DNA from: an uncultured Gammaproteobacteria bacterium
GTDB taxonomy: Bacteria > Pseudomonadota > Gammaproteobacteria > Pseudomonadales > Litorivicinaceae
DNA: 40,291 nt
NCBI GenBank assembly: GCA_913057215.1
Contig: CAJXNQ010000014.1
Span: 1-40,291 of the forward strand
Direction: 5' to 3'
The first letter of the stretch is position 1; every line of letters starts with the position of its first letter. The notes under the pieces are model-generated. The model ran no database searches, had not been told where the DNA came from, and saw only the letters and a program-made list of their open reading frames with translations. Position numbers and translations under genes: made by a program. Below are positions 34,727-40,291 of this stretch, piece after piece.

Positions 34727-36622
34727 ATGGATTACAGACAACAATTTGACGTCATCGTCGTCGGTGGTGGTCACGCTGGAAGTGAAGCAGCACATGCGGC
34801 CGCTCGCATGGGTTGTAACACGCTTTTAGTGACGCATTCGATTGAAGCGCTTGGGCAGATGTCTTGTAATCCAGCGATCGGTGGAATCGGCAAAAGCCAT
34901 CTCGTGCGCGAAATTGACGCGTGCGATGGTCTTATGGCTCAAGTCACAGATCAAGCTGGCATTCAGTTTCGAGTTCTTAATCGACGAAAAGGCCCAGCTG
35001 TTCGAGCAACTCGGGCCCAGGCAGATCGTGTGCTGTATCGCCACCACATGCGGTCGCGGTTAGAAAACACAAAAAATCTGACGATATTTCAACAGCCGGT
35101 GACTGATTTGATGATTGAAAATCATCAAGTGACTGGTGTGAAACTGGCGATGGGACTGTGCTTGTCCGCCAAAACCGTGGTTTTGACTGCGGGAACATTT
35201 TTAGCTGGGCAAATTCACATCGGCATGCAGCAACAGTCTGGTGGTCGTGCGGGTGATCCAGCCTCAGATCAACTTGCCACTGCTTTGAAACAATATCCGT
35301 TTCGCATTTCAAGATTAAAAACAGGGACTCCACCGCGGATCGATTCTAGGACAGTTGATTTAGAGCAATTAACAACCCAGCCTGGCGATGACCCTGTGCC
35401 CTATATGTCCATGATGAGCCAAGGAAACGAGCATCCTGAACAGGTGGCTTGTTATTTATCACGCACGACCGAGCGGACCCGCGACATCATCTTAGAAAAT
35501 TTACATTTGAGTCCAATGTATGCCGGTGTCATTGACGGGGTTGGGCCTCGATATTGCCCATCCATTGAAGACAAAATTGTTCGCTTTGCCGACAAACCAA
35601 CACATCAAGTGTTCTTAGAGCCAGAGGGACTCACCTCAAATGAACTGTATCCGAATGGCGTGAGCACATCGTTACCCTATGAGGTACAGCTGGATATCAT
35701 TCGATCGATGGATGGTTGTGCCGAAGCCATTATCACTCGTCCGGGTTATGCCATTGAATATGACTATTTTGACCCTCGAGATTTAAAAGCGACGCTTGAA
35801 AGTAAGCTTGTCAGCAATTTATTTTTTGCCGGTCAAATCAATGGCACCACAGGGTACGAAGAGGCTGGTGCTCAAGGATTGTTGGCAGGCGCGAATGCAG
35901 CGCTTCGAGCAAATGATCGTGATCCATGGATTGTTGGACGTGATGAAGCATACCTTGGTGTCATGGTTGATGATCTCATTACGCTTGGAACACAAGAACC
36001 GTATCGGATGTTTACATCGCGCGCGGAATACCGTTTGGCATTACGAGAAGACAATGCAGATACTCGATTGACTGAGACTGCACGATCGCTCGGCTTGGTG
36101 TCAGATGCTCGATGGAGTGCTTTTAATAAGCGCCAAGACGCCATTCGTGTCGAATCTGCTCGGTTACAGCAGATTTGGGTTCGTCCACAGGATGCATGTG
36201 TGGAAAAATTGAATCCTCATTTAACAGCCCCGTTGTCAAAAGAAGTGACATTGCATGACTTATTAAAGCGCCCTGAGATGGACTATGACGCGATCATGTC
36301 ACTGACTGAACAGCCACCACATGAAGATCCATCGGTCTCAACTCAAGTTGAAATTTTGGTGAAGTATTCAGGATATATCGCCCGTCAAACTGATGAAATT
36401 GCCAAGCTGAAACGCAATGAACACATTCGTATTCCGACGGATGTCGATTATGATCAGATCTCGGGTTTATCAAGTGAGGTCACACAAAAATTGAAGGACC
36501 ACCAACCCGAAACGCTTGCGCAGGCAGCCCGTATTAGTGGTGTGACACCGGCAGCGATCAGCCTATTACTTGTTCATTTAAAACGGCATCAAACGATGCC
36601 AAAAGGACAACTTGCCAGTTGA
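34727..36622 (+). CDS. mnmG: tRNA uridine-5-carboxymethylaminomethyl modification enzyme MnmG (GidA)
   Basis: 631 residues, the long form. The FAD-binding [17 protein letters not shown] is at the start, [18 protein letters not shown] follows, [18 protein letters not shown] marks the core, and the C-terminal helical domain binds MnmE. It uses FAD, NADH and methylene-THF to modify U34. It starts at once after a TATATATAT run with no Shine-Dalgarno sequence, so translation may use an AU-rich standby. It heads mnmG-rsmG-parA-parB, linked by 4-base overlaps. Confidence 0.98.
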   Translation: MDYRQQFDVIVVGGGHAGSEAAHAAARMGCNTLLVTHSIEALGQMSCNPAIGGIGKSHLVREIDACDGLMAQVTDQAGIQFRVLNRRKGPAVRATRAQADRVLYRHHMRSRLENTKNLTIFQQPVTDLMIENHQVTGVKLAMGLCLSAKTVVLTAGTFLAGQIHIGMQQQSGGRAGDPASDQLATALKQYPFRISRLKTGTPPRIDSRTVDLEQLTTQPGDDPVPYMSMMSQGNEHPEQVACYLSRTTERTRDIILENLHLSPMYAGVIDGVGPRYCPSIEDKIVRFADKPTHQVFLEPEGLTSNELYPNGVSTSLPYEVQLDIIRSMDGCAEAIITRPGYAIEYDYFDPRDLKATLESKLVSNLFFAGQINGTTGYEEAGAQGLLAGANAALRANDRDPWIVGRDEAYLGVMVDDLITLGTQEPYRMFTSRAEYRLALREDNADTRLTETARSLGLVSDARWSAFNKRQDAIRVESARLQQIWVRPQDACVEKLNPHLTAPLSKEVTLHDLLKRPEMDYDAIMSLTEQPPHEDPSVSTQVEILVKYSGYIARQTDEIAKLKRNEHIRIPTDVDYDQISGLSSEVTQKLKDHQPETLAQAARISGVTPAAISLLLVHLKRHQTMPKGQLAS

Positions 36623-37245
36623 AGGTTTTGGCGGATTGGGCAGCGTCACGTCTATCGCTTGATGAGGCACAATTGAATGCGTTTGAATTAGTGTGTTCGG
36701 AACACCTCAAATGGAACACTGTATTTAATTTGAGTGCGCATCGCTCGCATGATCAAGTCGTCAATGATCAACTCATTGATTCGTTAACAGTCGCAGATGC
36801 GATTACGGGATTATCTATTCTCGATATTGGTACAGGGCCTGGTTTTCCCGGGCTACCACTTGCCATTACTTTTCCTGATATTCAGTTTGTTCTCTTGGAT
36901 TCAAATGCAAAGAAGCTTGCATTTGCCAAACATGTCGTCGGTCTATTGAAGCTTCAAAATGTGGAGATCGTTCATCAACGCATCGAACATTACGTACCAG
37001 CTCATAAGCATGATCAAATAATCAGCAGGGCCTTTTGTTCGCTCAGTGATATGATTCACTATGCACTTCCAATTCTTGCACCAAATGGGCAGATTTTGGC
37101 GATGAAAGGCCCGGGTGTATTTACTGAGCAGGCTGACGCCGAACTGAAATACCCGCGTTGTAAGATTAACGTAAGGGCGTTACATCATGCACGAGATGAA
37201 GAGAAAACGCGTTTTCTTGCGACAGTGACACGGACCGAAACATGA
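36619..37245 (+). CDS. rsmG: 16S rRNA m7G527 methyltransferase
   Basis: 208 residues. [42 protein letters not shown], read as [15 protein letters not shown] (SAM motif I), and [12 protein letters not shown] are typical of GidB. It methylates G527 of 16S rRNA and its loss gives low-level streptomycin resistance in other bacteria. The start is TTG at 36619, inside the mnmG stop (TTGA). It overlaps parA by 4 bases. Confidence 0.95.
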   Translation: MKVLADWAASRLSLDEAQLNAFELVCSEHLKWNTVFNLSAHRSHDQVVNDQLIDSLTVADAITGLSILDIGTGPGFPGLPLAITFPDIQFVLLDSNAKKLAFAKHVVGLLKLQNVEIVHQRIEHYVPAHKHDQIISRAFCSLSDMIHYALPILAPNGQILAMKGPGVFTEQADAELKYPRCKINVRALHHARDEEKTRFLATVTRTET

Positions 37246-38021
37246 CTCGAATTATCGCAATTACAAATCAAAAAGGCGGGGTTGGTAAGACAACGACCTG
37301 CGTCAATTTGGGTGCGACACTCTCAGAAATGGGATACGGGGTATTAGTGATCGACTTTGACCCACAAGGAAACGCAACCAGTGGTAGCGGTGTGGAAAAG
37401 CGTCACATTCAGCATGATGTGCGTGGATTATTACTGGGTGAACACAGCTTCCGCGAAACGTGTGTGATGGGAACCGCCGCTGGGTACGACTTGTTGCCGT
37501 CGGATATCCAATTGACCGAGGCTGAGGTTGCTCTGATTTCAATGCCTGCTGCACAGAGTCGATTGAAAACGATGTTGGCCGAACAAGCAGGCAGCTATGA
37601 TTTCGTTCTGATTGATTGTCCACCGGCGCTTTCAATGCTCACGATTAACGGCTTGGTAGCGGCAGACGGTGTCATAATCCCGGTCCAGTGTGAGTTTTAT
37701 GCACTTGAGGGGATCGCAGCGCTGATCGAAACAATCGAACAAGTAAGAGCCTCTCACAATCCAAGCCTCCAAATCGATGGAGTCTTGCGCACCATGTATG
37801 ATCCGAGAACCAGCTTGACGCGCCAGGTGTCGGTGCAGCTTGAACAATTCTTTGATGACAAAGTCTTCAAAACAGTGATTCCAAGAAATGTCCGTTTGGC
37901 TGAAGCGCCAAGCCATGGCCTTCCGGTCTTGCGATATGATCGATTGTCAAAGGGCGCATTGTCCTATTTAGCGCTCGCATCTGAATTACGAAAACGATTG
38001 AAGTTGAAAAAAGCAGCATGA
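37242..38021 (+). CDS. parA: Chromosome-partitioning ATPase ParA (Soj)
   Basis: 259 residues, chromosomal type without an N-terminal DNA-binding extension. Deviant Walker A NQKGGVGKTTTCVN is at residues 8-21, VIDFDPQGNATSG is the Walker A' region, and VLIDCPPALSMLTINGL the Walker B. ATP-bound ParA dimers coat the nucleoid and are displaced by ParB-parS complexes, moving origins apart. It is followed by parB with a 4-base overlap. Confidence 0.97.
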   Translation: MTRIIAITNQKGGVGKTTTCVNLGATLSEMGYGVLVIDFDPQGNATSGSGVEKRHIQHDVRGLLLGEHSFRETCVMGTAAGYDLLPSDIQLTEAEVALISMPAAQSRLKTMLAEQAGSYDFVLIDCPPALSMLTINGLVAADGVIIPVQCEFYALEGIAALIETIEQVRASHNPSLQIDGVLRTMYDPRTSLTRQVSVQLEQFFDDKVFKTVIPRNVRLAEAPSHGLPVLRYDRLSKGALSYLALASELRKRLKLKKAA

Positions 38022-38911
38022 CGCAGAAAAAACGAGGTCTCGGTTTTAATCCGCTACTGGGACTGGATCAAAACACCGTTGATGCGGTTCTCAGCCATTC
38101 ATCTCAAGGATCCCAGCAAACACATTCGATTGCTGAAGGCTTGGTGAATATCCCGGTTGAGCACATCGTCGCGAATCCATACCAGCCGCGAATTCGTTTT
38201 GCGGAAACGGAATTGGACGAACTCGCAGATTCGATTCGGCAACATGGCGTCATGCAGCCGGTTGTCGTGCGACAGACCGCCTCGGGATATGAATTGATCG
38301 CGGGTGAGCGGCGTTGGCGTGCATCGCAGCGGGCCGGGCTCGCTGACATTCCTGCGTTAGTTCGCGCGCTTGACGATCAGCAAGTTGCTGCCTTGGCTCT
38401 GATTGAAAACGTGCAACGTGAACAATTGACAGCCATTGAGCAAGCGCGTGCCTTAGGCCGCATGCGCGACCAATTTTCAATGGATCAAACATCACTCGCA
38501 GACCTGATGTCTTTCAGTCGATCCAATGTCGCTAACTTGTTGCGCCTTTTGAATTTAGCGCCGGCTGTGCAAACTATGATGGAAACAGGCACGCTTGACA
38601 TGGGCCATGCGCGCGCGCTCCTACCACTGCCAGAGACCATGCAAACGAGAACTGCAGAGCAGGTGGTCGAGGGTGAATTATCAGTTCGGCAGACCGAGGC
38701 ACTGGTTAAGCGGATGCTCGCAGAAAATCAGCCAGCACCGACAACCTATACAGATCCAGATATTTCAAGGCTTGAAACTAAACTGTCTGATCGCCTTGGC
38801 GCATCTGTGCAGATCCGAGCCAAGAAAAATGGACAAGGTCAGATTGTCATTAAATATGCATCACTGGATGTCCTTGATGGCATTGTGACGCGACTAAAGA
38901 GTAAGGATTGA
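38018..38911 (+). CDS. parB: Chromosome-partitioning CTPase ParB (Spo0J)
   Basis: 297 residues. A short basic N-terminus (MTQKKRGLGFNPLLG) for ParA contact; the CTP-binding domain with NPYQPR, LADSIRQHGVMQPVVVR and GERRWRASQ; a central helix-turn-helix for parS recognition (SLADLMSFSRSNVANLLRLL); a C-terminal dimer domain. It loads at parS as a CTP-dependent clamp that slides along DNA and recruits SMC. Four parS or parS-like sites are in this window. Confidence 0.97.
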   Translation: MTQKKRGLGFNPLLGLDQNTVDAVLSHSSQGSQQTHSIAEGLVNIPVEHIVANPYQPRIRFAETELDELADSIRQHGVMQPVVVRQTASGYELIAGERRWRASQRAGLADIPALVRALDDQQVAALALIENVQREQLTAIEQARALGRMRDQFSMDQTSLADLMSFSRSNVANLLRLLNLAPAVQTMMETGTLDMGHARALLPLPETMQTRTAEQVVEGELSVRQTEALVKRMLAENQPAPTTYTDPDISRLETKLSDRLGASVQIRAKKNGQGQIVIKYASLDVLDGIVTRLKSKD

Positions 38912-38944
38912 GGGCGACATTGGGCCAATCCGTCATTTTAGTCG

Positions 38945-38974
38945 TTGATCCGACACATTTGACTGCCTATACTC
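38945..38974 (+). promoter_or_regulatory. Possible promoter of the atp operon
   Basis: TTGATC at 38945-38950 and TATACT at 38969-38974 are 18 bases apart in the 95-base gap between parB and atpI. This is the only reasonable sigma-70 match in the gap. The start of atpI lies 32 bases downstream. Confidence 0.45.
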
Positions 38975-39006
38975 CGGACACGATGCGTGATTTAGGCAGG
39001 TGATCG

Positions 39007-39378
39007 ATGCAACTTGTCGGGCGGATATTAAAAATTCAGACGCTCGTTGCGGTCCTGCTTGCTGGTTTAGGGGTATTTTTTATCTCGTGGCCTTTCGGGA
39101 TGAGTGCGTTGATAGGAGGCCTCATTGCGGCCATTCCGCAATTGATTTTCGGATTATGGGCGTTTCGAGTACGAGGGGCCCGAAATGCCAGACGAATCAC
39201 ACAAAACGTGTTCGTTGGCGAGGCATTAAAATTAGTGACGACCGCTGTGGCATTTGTTGCCGTTTGGACGTCGGTCCCTTGGCTTGATGCTGCGGGGTTA
39301 TTCGCAGGTTTTGTGATGACGATTGTCACGCTGCAGTTGAGTCTACCGTGGACGCTCGGTAGGGCAAAAACACTTTAG
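39007..39378 (+). CDS. atpI: ATP synthase protein I
   Basis: 123 residues with four predicted membrane helices (LVAVLLAGLGVFFISW; ALIGGLIAAIPQLIFGL; LVTTAVAFVAVW; GLFAGFVMTIVTLQLSL). It has little sequence conservation, but its position before atpB and the helix pattern identify it. AtpI acts as a non-essential chaperone that helps assemble the c-ring and/or Mg2+ handling. AGGT precedes the ATG. Confidence 0.85.
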   Translation: MQLVGRILKIQTLVAVLLAGLGVFFISWPFGMSALIGGLIAAIPQLIFGLWAFRVRGARNARRITQNVFVGEALKLVTTAVAFVAVWTSVPWLDAAGLFAGFVMTIVTLQLSLPWTLGRAKTL

Positions 39379-40212
<834 letters not shown>

Positions 40213-40251
40213 AACAGTTCTGTTTAACTTATCCTTAGATTGGAGGAAACC

Positions 40252-40291
40252 ATGGAAGCAGTAGTATCAATGACCATTCTGGCGGTCGCGA
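40252..40291 (+). CDS. atpE: F0F1 ATP synthase subunit c, 5' fragment
   Basis: ATG at 40252 after the strong ribosome site GGAGG (40242-40246), then MEAVVSMTILAVA before the window edge. The position after atpB, the strong ribosome site expected for the high-copy c-ring protein, and the hydrophobic start identify it. The rest of the operon is outside the window. Confidence 0.85.
   Translation, partial: MEAVVSMTILAVA

Overview
The window is a dense, origin-proximal stretch of a gammaproteobacterial chromosome. About forty housekeeping genes are packed with 1-8 bp overlaps. The contents are dnaA-dnaN-recF-gyrB, rpmH-rnpA-yidD-yidC-mnmE, mnmG-rsmG-parA-parB-atpI-atpB-atpE, glyQ-glyS-gmhB, def-fmt-rsmB-trkA-trkH, tsaC-hemF-aroE and dsbA/cytochrome c4/engB/polA/thrB. 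From memory, this layout resembles the two flanks of the Pseudomonas origin more than enteric bacteria. I infer a Pseudomonadales/Oceanospirillales-like aerobic, probably compact-genome bacterium; genus cannot be set from the sequence. There are no mobile elements, CRISPR arrays, tRNA or rRNA genes.

Layout. 1-1868 (+): tail of a histone-deacetylase-like gene, an ArgD-type aminotransferase and a small secreted protein. 1899-3139 (-): a DsbA with a lipoprotein signal and a dihaem cytochrome c4. 3231-3842 (+): engB. 3978-6680 (-): polA. 6748-9050 (+): homoserine kinase and a MATE exporter, then yheV (-) and a gamma-carbonic-anhydrase-like protein (+). 9851-14298 (-): purK-purE, then an unknown gene followed by tsaC, hemF and aroE. 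14297-19911 (+): def-fmt-rsmB-trkA-trkH. 19908-20762 (-): an LpxL-type acyltransferase. 20821-24363 (+): glyQ-glyS-gmhB. 24360-30394 (-): dnaA-dnaN-recF-gyrB. 30716-34485 (+): rpmH-rnpA-yidD-yidC-mnmE. 34727-40291 (+): mnmG-rsmG-parA-parB, then atpI-atpB-atpE, the last cut by the window edge.

Replication and segregation are the main theme. Two intergenic regions look like origins: 30395-30715 (dnaA/rpmH) and 34486-34726 (mnmE/mnmG). Hand-sampled base counts show C>G on the + strand up to mnmE and G>C from mnmG on, although all genes from 30.7 kb onward lie on the same strand. This favours the mnmG-side region as the working origin. Three near-perfect or perfect ParB-binding parS sites (23636, 24297, 26811) and one weaker match (14171) lie to the left, mostly inside genes, and parAB is at 37.2-38.9 kb. 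I found no undescribed multi-gene system. The most useful leads are the double-origin layout, the gene-embedded parS cluster, the lipoprotein DsbA, and an unknown gene where LysM/dprA genes are expected.
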